The position numbers were made by a program, and so were the translations under genes. Below, in pieces: positions 23,249 through 30,758 of a stretch of DNA of 34,098 nucleotides (position 1 is its first letter; each line of letters begins with the position of its first letter). Source of the stretch: an uncultured Thiotrichales bacterium (GTDB taxonomy: Bacteria; Pseudomonadota; Gammaproteobacteria; CAZUMV01); assembly GCA_938041655.1 (NCBI GenBank), contig CALISW010000180.1:1-34098 (forward strand), read 5' to 3'. The notes under the pieces were generated by a model. That model was not told where the DNA came from and made no database searches. It saw only the letters and a program-made list of their open reading frames with translations.

Positions 23249-24208
23249 CTAATAATTGATATAAACATCTTCAAGTACATCAGCGGCGACCGGACGTGGT
23301 GCGGCGCGAGCCGCAGTGACAGCGTCATCGATCAATTTCATCACTTCTTCATCGGCGCTGTTAAGTTCAGCTTCCGAGAGTGATTGATCAGCGATAACTT
23401 TTGCTCTAAAGATTTTCAGGCAGTCCTGATTTTCGCGTATGTCTTTGAGTTCTTCTTTGGAGCGATAATTTTGCGGGTCACCAACATAGTGTCCAAAGTA
23501 GCGAGGGCATTCTGCGTAGATGGCAGAAGGACCATTGCCAGCATTGGCGTGTTCAATTGCTTTTTGGGTGGCGTCATATACTGAAAAGAAGTCAGCGCCA
23601 TCGGCAGTAAACACTGGCATACCAAACCCTTCGGTACGCTTGAGTAAGTCGCCACCTACTGCGTAATCTGCACCGGTGTGTTCGCCATATCCATTATTCT
23701 CAAATACAAACACTGATGGTACCTGGAGTACTACTGCGAGATTCATTGCCTCGAAGACTGTGCCTTGATTGGAGCTGCCGTCGCCACTAAATGATACTGC
23801 TACATTTTTATCGCCACGTTGTTTGATTGCTATCGCAGCACCCACTGCGAGTGGTGGTCCTCCACCGACGATGCCATTGGCGCCGAGTATGCCTCGATCA
23901 AAGTCGGCGATGTGCATAGAACCACCTTTACCTTTACACAGGCCTTCGGTGGAGCCGTAAATCTCTTTCATCATGTCTATTACGTCACCACCCTTGGCGA
24001 TGCAATGGCCATGGCCGCGATGGGTGCTGACGATATAGTCCTTGTCATCAAGCGACTCACAGACCCCAACAGCAACAGCTTCCTGGCCTGCATACAAGTG
24101 AGTAAAACCGGCTATTTCACCCGTCGCAATTTCCACATTCAGGCGTTCTTCAAATTCCCGAATGGTTTTGAGTTGAGAGTAGGCTCTCAGGAGTTTATCT
24201 TTGTCCAT
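23249..24208 (-). CDS. TPP-dependent 2-oxoacid/acetoin dehydrogenase E1, alpha subunit
   Basis: A 319-residue E1 alpha of the AcoA/PdhA type. The TPP-binding motif runs from GDGSSNQGTVFEAMNLA to ENNGYGEHT. The family segments FTHLYAGQEAVAVG, STHRGHGHCIAKGGD and GKGGSMHI are all present. The length fits acetoin dehydrogenase E1 alpha (about 325 residues) better than the longer mitochondrial-type PDH. Final products would be an acyl group bound to lipoyl or an aldehyde. It is the first gene of a two-gene unit reading from operator 6; the ribosome binding site is weak (GGAA, distant). Context suggests it processes a C2-C5 keto fragment of the island's substrate (inference). Confidence 0.92.
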   Translation of the reverse strand: MDKDKLLRAYSQLKTIREFEERLNVEIATGEIAGFTHLYAGQEAVAVGVCESLDDKDYIVSTHRGHGHCIAKGGDVIDMMKEIYGSTEGLCKGKGGSMHIADFDRGILGANGIVGGGPPLAVGAAIAIKQRGDKNVAVSFSGDGSSNQGTVFEAMNLAVVLQVPSVFVFENNGYGEHTGADYAVGGDLLKRTEGFGMPVFTADGADFFSVYDATQKAIEHANAGNGPSAIYAECPRYFGHYVGDPQNYRSKEELKDIRENQDCLKIFRAKVIADQSLSEAELNSADEEVMKLIDDAVTAARAAPRPVAADVLEDVYINY

Positions 24209-24303
24209 GATTGATCATCTATTCCGAAGTTAATGAATGGTCGTACAGGGAATACATTATAAATTTCTATTATTTATTTGCCTGCTTTTGACAACAGGTT
24301 CTT

Positions 24304-24326
24304 GTTTTAACTATATCAGTTAAAAC
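24304..24326. repeat. Inverted repeat at the E1 alpha promoter
   Basis: GTTTTAACT, five bases, AGTTAAAAC: perfect nine-base arms in 23 bases. It overlaps the best -10 candidate for E1 alpha (TATAGT on the minus strand, 24310-24315) and lies beside operator 6, without resembling it. A binding site for a second regulator is plausible. Confidence 0.55.
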
Positions 24327-24335
24327 TGCAAAAAC

Positions 24336-24353
24336 AAACATTCATGGCTGTTT
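24336..24353. promoter_or_regulatory. Palindromic operator 6 (E1 alpha / SDR4 divergent promoters)
   Basis: AAACATTCATGGCTGTTT: the outer AAACA/TGTTT arms pair exactly and the CATG centre is kept, with two inner pairs mismatched. The right half, CATGGCTGTTTT, is identical to the consensus. It lies in the 242-base gap between the E1 alpha and SDR4 starts; the rest of that gap holds the inverted repeat at 24304-24326 and plausible -10 boxes, and no small ORF I would support. Confidence 0.64.
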
Positions 24354-24450
24354 TGTATTATACTTCTAGAATGGCTTTTGGGTTGTGTTTCTGGCGCTGA
24401 TCGAGTGCTGCTAGATAACAACTTCAACACATCATGTTCAGGAGAAAAAT

Positions 24451-25212
24451 ATGGATCTGGGGTTACGGGATAAAAAAGCAATTATTACTGGCGGTACTAA
24501 AGGTATTGGCAGAGTAATTCTTGAGTTGCTGATCAATGAGGGATGTAACGTCGCTACCTGCTCACGATCAATTGAAGATGTTAACAAGACCATAGACAAG
24601 TGTTCGACTCGACGAGCTGAAGTGTTTGGTGATGCCTGTAACGTCAGTGATAAAGAAGAGTATGAAGGCTGGATTGATGCCATGGTCGAAAAGATGGATG
24701 GTGTCGATATTTTTATACCTAATGTTTCTGCTGGTGGTGGTATGGACAGCGAAAAAAACTGGTGGAAGAATTTTGAGACCGATGTGTTGGGCACGGTCAG
24801 AGGTTGTGAGGCGGTGTTACCACACATGAAGAAGCAGAGTAGTGGTGCGATCACGATGATCAGTACCACCGCGGCGGTTGAAACATTCGGTGGACCTATG
24901 GCTTATAACGCCATGAAAGCGTCGCTCATTACTTATGCAAAGCAGCTTTCTCAATTTATAGGGCATGACAATATACGAGTGAATACTGTCTTGCCTGGCC
25001 CGATTGAATTTCCTGGTGGCAGTTGGGAAATGATCAAGGACACCATGCCCAAGTGGTATGACAAGATCATTAGTGATCATCCCAGTGGCAGACTCGGCAC
25101 ACCGGCTGAAGTCGCTCAATGTATCGTGTTTCTTTCCAGTCCTGCTGCATCGTGGGTGACAGGAAGTAATCTGGTCGTTGATGGTGGTTTCACCAAGCGT
25201 GTTCAGTTCTGA
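24451..25212 (+). CDS. Short-chain dehydrogenase/reductase 4
   Basis: A 253-residue SDR. The cofactor loop is TGGTKGIG near residue 13, with CSRSIEDV after strand two suggesting NADP preference. The NNAG position reads NVSAGG, an unusual variant. The catalytic Ser lies in ISTTAAVETFGG, with Tyr and Lys in YNAMK. C-terminal NLVVDGGFTKRVQF is family-typical. A CAGGAG ribosome binding site precedes the ATG. It is the first gene of an operon with Rieske 3, whose start follows its stop within three bases, and the CoA-transferase-like gene. An SDR next to a Rieske oxygenase is the classic arrangement for cis-diol dehydrogenation after ring hydroxylation, although the SDR could equally oxidise a simple alcohol. 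Confidence 0.9.
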   Translation: MDLGLRDKKAIITGGTKGIGRVILELLINEGCNVATCSRSIEDVNKTIDKCSTRRAEVFGDACNVSDKEEYEGWIDAMVEKMDGVDIFIPNVSAGGGMDSEKNWWKNFETDVLGTVRGCEAVLPHMKKQSSGAITMISTTAAVETFGGPMAYNAMKASLITYAKQLSQFIGHDNIRVNTVLPGPIEFPGGSWEMIKDTMPKWYDKIISDHPSGRLGTPAEVAQCIVFLSSPAASWVTGSNLVVDGGFTKRVQF

Positions 25213-25215
25213 TTG

Positions 25216-26589
25216 ATGGCTAAAAAAACATACAAAGATATCCCGCGTGTTAGTGAGGCGGTTGATGGTGGTACACCGGTAGATCATGTGCCGCCAGGTG
25301 ATCTCGGTTACGAGCGGATACCGAAAGAAAAGTATATTTCTGCTGAATATTACGAGCAGGAATGGCAGCAGATGTGGTCAAAAGTCTGGTTGCTAGGCTG
25401 TCTCGAAAGAGATCTGGAAGAAGCCGGTAGTTATGTCTGTACCGAAATAGGTCGTGAGTCGGTAATTCTAGTGCGACAACAATCAGGTGAGATCAAGGCG
25501 TTTTTCAATGTTTGTCCGCATCGAGGGAATCGTCTGGTTGAATCGGGCATGGGTGAAACCGAAGAACTGTTTACCTGTGGCTATCATGGCTGGCAATACA
25601 AGCTCGATGGACGCTTTAACCGCATACCCAATGCCGAGCTTTTCCCTCAAGGCAAGCCTTGTGACGGCCTGTCTGAGCTGCCCTGTGAAACGTGGAACAA
25701 CTTTGTCTGGTTTAGTCTCGATAAAAATGCAATTCCATTTGATGAGTACATGGCTCCGCTAAAAAAACATTTTGAGCCCTATCATTTTGATCGTATGGTC
25801 ATGACGCGTGACGTCACTATGGAATGGCCATGCAACTGGAAAACCTCAGTCGATGCATTTAACGAAACCTATCATGTTGCTGCTACGCATCCGCAACTGA
25901 AATGGTATCTGGATGACATGGACATCCAGATCGATTGCTATGATCGTCACTCGCGTTATCTGGTGCCATTTGGAGTTACCAGTCCTCATATTGACCGGGT
26001 TCCTGAAGTACCGCCACCGCTCAAGTTTATGCTCACCGAGGCTGGTCTTGATCCGGCGGAGTGGTCGGGGCATGTTGATGGTATTCGTGAAGCCGTACAA
26101 AAACAGTTGCGCGAGCACGCTGGTGCTGAAGGGCGTGATTATTCGGATTTAAACGATGACCAGCTCACAGATGATTACAATTATCTTGTTTTTCCGAATG
26201 TGACGTTTAATACGCATGCGGATCATTTGATGTTGTTTCGCCATCGTCCACATGCAACAGATCCCAACAAAATGTATTTTGATGTATGGATGTTGGAGTA
26301 CATTGTTGATGAAGATGAAATGCCTGAGTATCGTCCGAGGCATAAATTCCACGAGTACGGCAGTAAATCGCTGGGTATGGTGATCGACCAGGATGGTTAT
26401 AACTTGCCACGTGTGCAACAAGGAATGAACAGCGCCGCCTATGACGGCTTGTGGTTGGGTGATCTTGAGGTTCGAATTCGACATTTTCACAAGACGCTTG
26501 ATGATTATGTGTCGAGCGATATCGAGGTTACTGAAGTAGAAGATGAGCCAACCGGTTTTCGGTCGTTGATTCAGAAGCTGGTTACGTGA
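25216..26589 (+). CDS. Rieske non-heme iron oxygenase, alpha subunit (3)
   Basis: A 457-residue Rieske oxygenase catalytic subunit. Counting from the ATG at 25216, the [2Fe-2S] ligands are Cys100/His102 (CPHRGN) and Cys121/His124 (CGYHGW). The iron site is DAFNETYHVAATH with Asp213, His220 and His225, the same positions as in Rieske 1. The ORF track starts at TTG 25213, directly after the SDR4 stop; the ATG one codon later is the likelier start, probably translationally coupled. Rieske 1 and 3 look like paralogues specialised for related substrates. C-terminal acidic extension DIEVTEVEDEPTG is not shared with Rieske 1. No beta subunit or electron-transfer gene follows. Confidence 0.92.
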   Translation: MAKKTYKDIPRVSEAVDGGTPVDHVPPGDLGYERIPKEKYISAEYYEQEWQQMWSKVWLLGCLERDLEEAGSYVCTEIGRESVILVRQQSGEIKAFFNVCPHRGNRLVESGMGETEELFTCGYHGWQYKLDGRFNRIPNAELFPQGKPCDGLSELPCETWNNFVWFSLDKNAIPFDEYMAPLKKHFEPYHFDRMVMTRDVTMEWPCNWKTSVDAFNETYHVAATHPQLKWYLDDMDIQIDCYDRHSRYLVPFGVTSPHIDRVPEVPPPLKFMLTEAGLDPAEWSGHVDGIREAVQKQLREHAGAEGRDYSDLNDDQLTDDYNYLVFPNVTFNTHADHLMLFRHRPHATDPNKMYFDVWMLEYIVDEDEMPEYRPRHKFHEYGSKSLGMVIDQDGYNLPRVQQGMNSAAYDGLWLGDLEVRIRHFHKTLDDYVSSDIEVTEVEDEPTGFRSLIQKLVT

Positions 26590-26633
26590 TGCTTTGGCTT
26601 CTTCCTTATTCACAGAGTTAATCTGGCCTGACA

Positions 26634-27845
26634 GTGGACTATTCAGATATTTATAATCGCTTTGCCAAAGGTGATTCGATCTATATTCCTGGTAATTCAG
26701 GTGAGCCAAGAGCTTTTGTTGAAGCCTTGGCGGCCGTTTCAGATTTGCCAGAAATAAGTGTTACTCATACCTTTATACCCGGTGTTAATACAGCGCCGTT
26801 AGCGACTAGTGATAATAAAATTATCGAGCATGCTTTTTTCCCCAGATCAGGAAAACAGCTTAATTCAGATCGAATACTGTTTAACCGAGACTCGTGGATG
26901 GGTGTTTTTCGTTATCTGGAGCAACAGCAATTTGATTGGTTGGTGATGCAGCTTTCTCCACCGAATAAAGATGGCATGTGTTCGTTGGGTACCAGTATTG
27001 AATTTTTGCCCTTACTCTTGCAGCGCAGTAATAAAGTGATTGGCATTATTAATCATCAGGTTCCGTTTATTACCAATGCGCCTGCTATCAAGCTCGATGA
27101 GCTTGCCTGCAGCATTGAATGTGATGAGCCACTGGTCAGTGTTGGCTCTCCAAGATCGGATCAGGCCTCTAGCAGAATCGCTGAGCACTTGACTACACTG
27201 ATAGATCGAGATTCGGTTTTACAAACGGGAATCGGAAATATCCCTGATATTTTTTTAAGTAGTCTCACGCAGCATACCGGCCTCAAATTTCAATCAGGCA
27301 TGTTGTCCGACGGATTTCTAGAACTTCATGATGCCGGGGCGCTGGCATCAGATTTTGATCACAGCTGCACTTTATGCCTGGGCTCCAATAAATTTTACCA
27401 GCGCCTGCCGGACCTTAATAATTTATCGTTAGTGCCGGTTAATATCAGTCACGCGTTACCATCAGAAGATACTACAGAAAATTTCCTGGCGATAAATAGC
27501 GCCTTGCAAGTTGACTCTAATGGACGAGCGAACCTTGAGTTTCTTGGCGACCGGCGCGTCAGCAACGTAGGCGGCGCTCTTGATTTTTCCCAGCGTGCCA
27601 ACAGGGGTGAGCATTCACTCAATGTGATTGCTTTGCCGGCAACAGCTGGTAATGGAAAATATTCAAGAATTGTTTCACAGCTTTCCATGCCTGAACATGA
27701 CTCTCTTGCAGGTACGCACGTTGATCGAGTAGTGACCGAATACGGTATTGCTGACCTGAGTGGAAAAACCAAGCGCCAGCGTGCAATGGCATTGATAGAG
27801 GTGGCAGCGCCAAAATTCAGGCCAGGATTGGAAAAAGCACTCTGA
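26634..27845 (+). CDS. Acetyl-CoA hydrolase/CoA-transferase-family protein
   Basis: A 403-residue member of the acetyl-CoA hydrolase/4-hydroxybutyrate CoA-transferase family. It has DWLVMQLSPPNKDGMCSLG in the N-domain, the LQTGIGNIPD loop, and the C-terminal ATAGNGKYSRIVSQL and DRVVTEYGIADLSGKT blocks. In characterised members the catalytic Glu lies in an HTEM(x)SDG-type motif. Here the same place reads QSGMLSDG, so the Glu is missing and the usual covalent glutamyl-CoA mechanism is doubtful. It starts with GTG. It is last in the SDR4-Rieske 3 operon, 44 bases after the oxygenase. A CoA-recycling role or hydrolase fits the pathway, but a divergent activity or a non-catalytic protein must be considered. 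Confidence 0.82.
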   Translation: MDYSDIYNRFAKGDSIYIPGNSGEPRAFVEALAAVSDLPEISVTHTFIPGVNTAPLATSDNKIIEHAFFPRSGKQLNSDRILFNRDSWMGVFRYLEQQQFDWLVMQLSPPNKDGMCSLGTSIEFLPLLLQRSNKVIGIINHQVPFITNAPAIKLDELACSIECDEPLVSVGSPRSDQASSRIAEHLTTLIDRDSVLQTGIGNIPDIFLSSLTQHTGLKFQSGMLSDGFLELHDAGALASDFDHSCTLCLGSNKFYQRLPDLNNLSLVPVNISHALPSEDTTENFLAINSALQVDSNGRANLEFLGDRRVSNVGGALDFSQRANRGEHSLNVIALPATAGNGKYSRIVSQLSMPEHDSLAGTHVDRVVTEYGIADLSGKTKRQRAMALIEVAAPKFRPGLEKAL

Positions 27846-27943
27846 AGACAGATCAACAGTATTTGAGGCGAATAAATTAGATCATCTTGAACGTAATGAG
27901 ATAGAATTGGTCAGATAAATATAACGATTGTGAAGGGTTTCCA

Positions 27944-28777
27944 GTGCAAAAAATTTCAAGGTTGACACAAATAGCGCTACTTACAGCGTCTCTCAGTATT
28001 GCTGCAGTTCTACCAAAGGTTGCCAATGCCACAATCGTAGAAGTGCAAACGGTGCTAGGTAGTTTTCAGGTCAATCTAACAGATGAGGCCACGCCTGAAA
28101 CTGTCGCTAATTTTCTGACCTATGTTAACGACTCCAATTACACTAACTCGATTTTTCATCGCTCCGTTTCCGACTTTATTGTCCAGGGCGGTGGATTCGT
28201 TTTTGACAGTGTCACCCCGATTGTTGCGATCGAGTCGAACGACCCGGTTACCAATGAAGCACAGTTTTCGAATTTGCGCGGTACTATCGCCATGGCAAAG
28301 GTTGCAGGTGATGCAGATAGTGCGACCAGCCAATGGTTCATTAATTTAGCTGATAACAGCGCCAATCTTGATGCTCAGAACGGAGGCTTTACGGTTTTTG
28401 GTGAAGTGGTGGGTGATGGTATGGATGTGGTGGATGCTATTGCTGCACTGTCTATATTTGCGTTTCCTGCGCCACTCGATGAAATTCCACTGATTGATTA
28501 TTCAGCTGATGACCCAACTGATGATACTGCTTTACTCAACGAGACCAATCTGGTCATTGTTAATGCAGTAGTTGTAACGGATGCAGCCGTTGATTCAGGT
28601 GCAAATCTGGATTTAGCCACTAATACATTGATCATCGAGTTTTTAGAGGAGCAGGAACGACTCCGCTTGGAACAAGAAGAACGCGACAGAATTCTACGTG
28701 AAAATCGAGCTTCCGGATTAGGCATGCCTTGGTTGCTAATGCTTGGACTGGTATTTTGGGTTCGTAGAATCAGATAA
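27944..28777 (+). CDS. Secreted cyclophilin-type peptidyl-prolyl isomerase with C-terminal membrane tail
   Basis: A 277-residue exported cyclophilin. A signal peptide ends near ANA (residue 29). The isomerase domain spans about residues 30-205, with FHRSVSDFIVQGGGF and MAKVAGDADSATSQWFINLADN, and the Phe/Gln pocket residues are present. After it comes an acidic/arginine-rich helix (EEQERLRLEQEERDRILREN), then a short hydrophobic segment, LGMPWLLMLGLVFW, ending in VRRIR. That tail has the layout of protein-sorting tails: a small-residue motif (ASGLG), one transmembrane stretch, and terminal arginines. It resembles a GlyGly-CTERM-like or simple membrane anchor. The GTG start has an AAGGG ribosome binding site. 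It lies just outside the operator-bearing island. Confidence 0.88.
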   Translation: MQKISRLTQIALLTASLSIAAVLPKVANATIVEVQTVLGSFQVNLTDEATPETVANFLTYVNDSNYTNSIFHRSVSDFIVQGGGFVFDSVTPIVAIESNDPVTNEAQFSNLRGTIAMAKVAGDADSATSQWFINLADNSANLDAQNGGFTVFGEVVGDGMDVVDAIAALSIFAFPAPLDEIPLIDYSADDPTDDTALLNETNLVIVNAVVVTDAAVDSGANLDLATNTLIIEFLEEQERLRLEQEERDRILRENRASGLGMPWLLMLGLVFWVRRIR

Positions 28778-28918
28778 CTACCATCATGGTTGATCCAGAC
28801 AGCCGTTAGTTATCACAACAACTTGATCCTGATCACTAAATCCTACGTATATCAGTAATATAGATGCTTTACCCAGCGTAAAGTCTTATTATATTTTGTG
28901 ACACACAGGGATATGTGA

Positions 28919-30757
28919 ATGCTGCAACACCTTTCGAAAATTTTCTGTTTCCTCTTGCTGATGAGTTCGGTACATTCTGTCATGTCCGAAGAAGCAACTA
29001 CTGAGGTTCTACCAGAGCCAACCGTTACAATTGACAGTGAAATAGAATCTCCTTCGATATTGGGCGTGCTTGAAGAAATTGTAAGCCCTGCCAGAAAAGT
29101 AGACTCTTTAATCCAGGAAAAACTCAAAGTTCTAGGTGTTGAAACGCTTGAGGATTTTATCAAGTTACACATGCGACTGGAGGAAAGTCGTTCCGAAGCA
29201 GAATATGAGTTGCGTCGATCAGTATCTGAGCCTGAGCAAGATCGTTTACGCGCCCAAATCTCAACACTCGAACAACAAATCACCGCCAATGAAGCACGCT
29301 TCGAAGAGATTGCTACCGGGGTCAATCTCTCCTTAAACAGCGAAAGTACAGAGAACCTGAATTTCACCCAGAACCTTCAGCTTTTGATTGACCCTTTATT
29401 TAAAGCCTTGCTGCAATCGACTGAAGGTATTCGGGTAAAAGCAGATATTGTTGAAGATATAAATAACTATGAGTTAACTCTGGCTCAGGCTGATCGTGCG
29501 GTAGAGAATCTGGGCGTATGGCTAGAACGAGATCTTAACGAAGAAAGCCGAACCAGACTAACCGAGTTGTTAAGTCGCTGGGAAAACCAGCAGCTTGAAA
29601 TGTCTTCCAACCTGAAAGCATCGCAATTGCAGTTGCAACAACACGAGGCTGAAAAACTATCGGTCGGTGATAAATTTGGGCTAAACCTTAAACATTTTTT
29701 CCAGACCCGCGGTTTGTATTGCGTATTGGGATTGCTCTCATTTTTTCTAGTGCTGCTGTTATGTAATTTACTCTATCGCGGCATAATGAAGTTTCCATTT
29801 TTTGCTGATGGTAATAGAAGTTTTAACGCGCGCCTATTTGATTTGGCTTATAAGGCGACTTCAGTGCTGCTTGCTTCGCTCGCACCACTGGCTACGTTTT
29901 ATATGTTTGAAGACTGGGTCATGTTCAGTATTGGTCTGTTGATTGCATTTGGCGTGCTTTGGTCATTGCGGAATGTGATTCCTAATATGTGGCGGCAAGG
30001 GCGATTATTATTAAACATTGGCGCTGTCAGAGAGGGTGAAAGAATAAATTATTCGGGCCTGCCTTGGCGAGTCAAGACATTGAATATCTTTAGTGAGCTT
30101 GAAAATCCAGAAAATAAATTACGTTTACGGGTGCCAGTTGAGAATTTATTGGGTTTGACCTCAAAGCCTGTACAGACATCTGAGTCTTGGTTTCCGTGTA
30201 AAAAAGGGGATTGGGTGATTTTATCTGACGGTTTTCGAGGAGAGGTGACAGCAATTTCAATCGAGTTTATCGATATTCATGATCGCGGCTCGTCAACTAG
30301 AACCTATCCTATGCAGGACTTTCTAGCCTTGAGCCCGTTAAATATTTCGGAGTCCTTTCGTCTTAAGGAAACCTTAGGCATTAGCTATAGCCACCAGCGT
30401 GATAGTACCAATAGAGTGTTAGGTTCACTAAAGCGATTCATAAAGCAGAAGGTTGCTGATGAAGGTTATGAGCCTCATGTGAGCAACCTCTTGGTAGAGT
30501 TTGAGCGCATGGGTGATTCTTCTCTCGACATTACCGTCATTATGGATGTCGATGGATCACAGGCATCGCTTTATAATCGAATAAAGCGAGCGATGCAACG
30601 TTGGTGTGTTGATGCGAGTAGTGAGTTTGGTTGGGAGATACCGTTCCCGCAACGCACTCTACACGTCATACATGAAGCTAAAAAGCAGGAGTATGGACAG
30701 GCTGACCTCTTCACAGAAGAAGCTAACTTAATAGATGAGAGCGAGGCGGCTGAATAG
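28919..30757 (+). CDS. MscS-family mechanosensitive channel-like protein with periplasmic coiled coil
   Basis: A 612-residue predicted inner-membrane protein. It has a signal peptide (residues 1-23), then a roughly 230-residue helical periplasmic region rich in Glu/Gln/Leu with coiled-coil character (ERSR-like repeats around residues 85-135 and 185-245). Three transmembrane segments follow at about 266-286, 312-330 and 333-353. The C-terminal part carries an MscS-like beta domain (KKGDWVILSDGFRGEVTAISIEFIDI) and a cytoplasmic alpha/beta domain. The usual glycine/alanine-rich pore helix is not obvious: NVIPNMWRQGRLLLNIG is where it would lie. It may therefore be a regulatory or highly diverged member. 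No obvious partner; convergent with ispG, which ends one base away. Start ATG at 28919 has no strong ribosome binding site. Confidence 0.65.
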   Translation: MLQHLSKIFCFLLLMSSVHSVMSEEATTEVLPEPTVTIDSEIESPSILGVLEEIVSPARKVDSLIQEKLKVLGVETLEDFIKLHMRLEESRSEAEYELRRSVSEPEQDRLRAQISTLEQQITANEARFEEIATGVNLSLNSESTENLNFTQNLQLLIDPLFKALLQSTEGIRVKADIVEDINNYELTLAQADRAVENLGVWLERDLNEESRTRLTELLSRWENQQLEMSSNLKASQLQLQQHEAEKLSVGDKFGLNLKHFFQTRGLYCVLGLLSFFLVLLLCNLLYRGIMKFPFFADGNRSFNARLFDLAYKATSVLLASLAPLATFYMFEDWVMFSIGLLIAFGVLWSLRNVIPNMWRQGRLLLNIGAVREGERINYSGLPWRVKTLNIFSELENPENKLRLRVPVENLLGLTSKPVQTSESWFPCKKGDWVILSDGFRGEVTAISIEFIDIHDRGSSTRTYPMQDFLALSPLNISESFRLKETLGISYSHQRDSTNRVLGSLKRFIKQKVADEGYEPHVSNLLVEFERMGDSSLDITVIMDVDGSQASLYNRIKRAMQRWCVDASSEFGWEIPFPQRTLHVIHEAKKQEYGQADLFTEEANLIDESEAAE

Positions 30758-30758
30758 T

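Noticed and set aside
26149-26709. 186-residue minus-strand ORF across the Rieske 3 / CoA-transferase junction
   Set aside because: Overlaps two real genes in antisense and shows no family signature.
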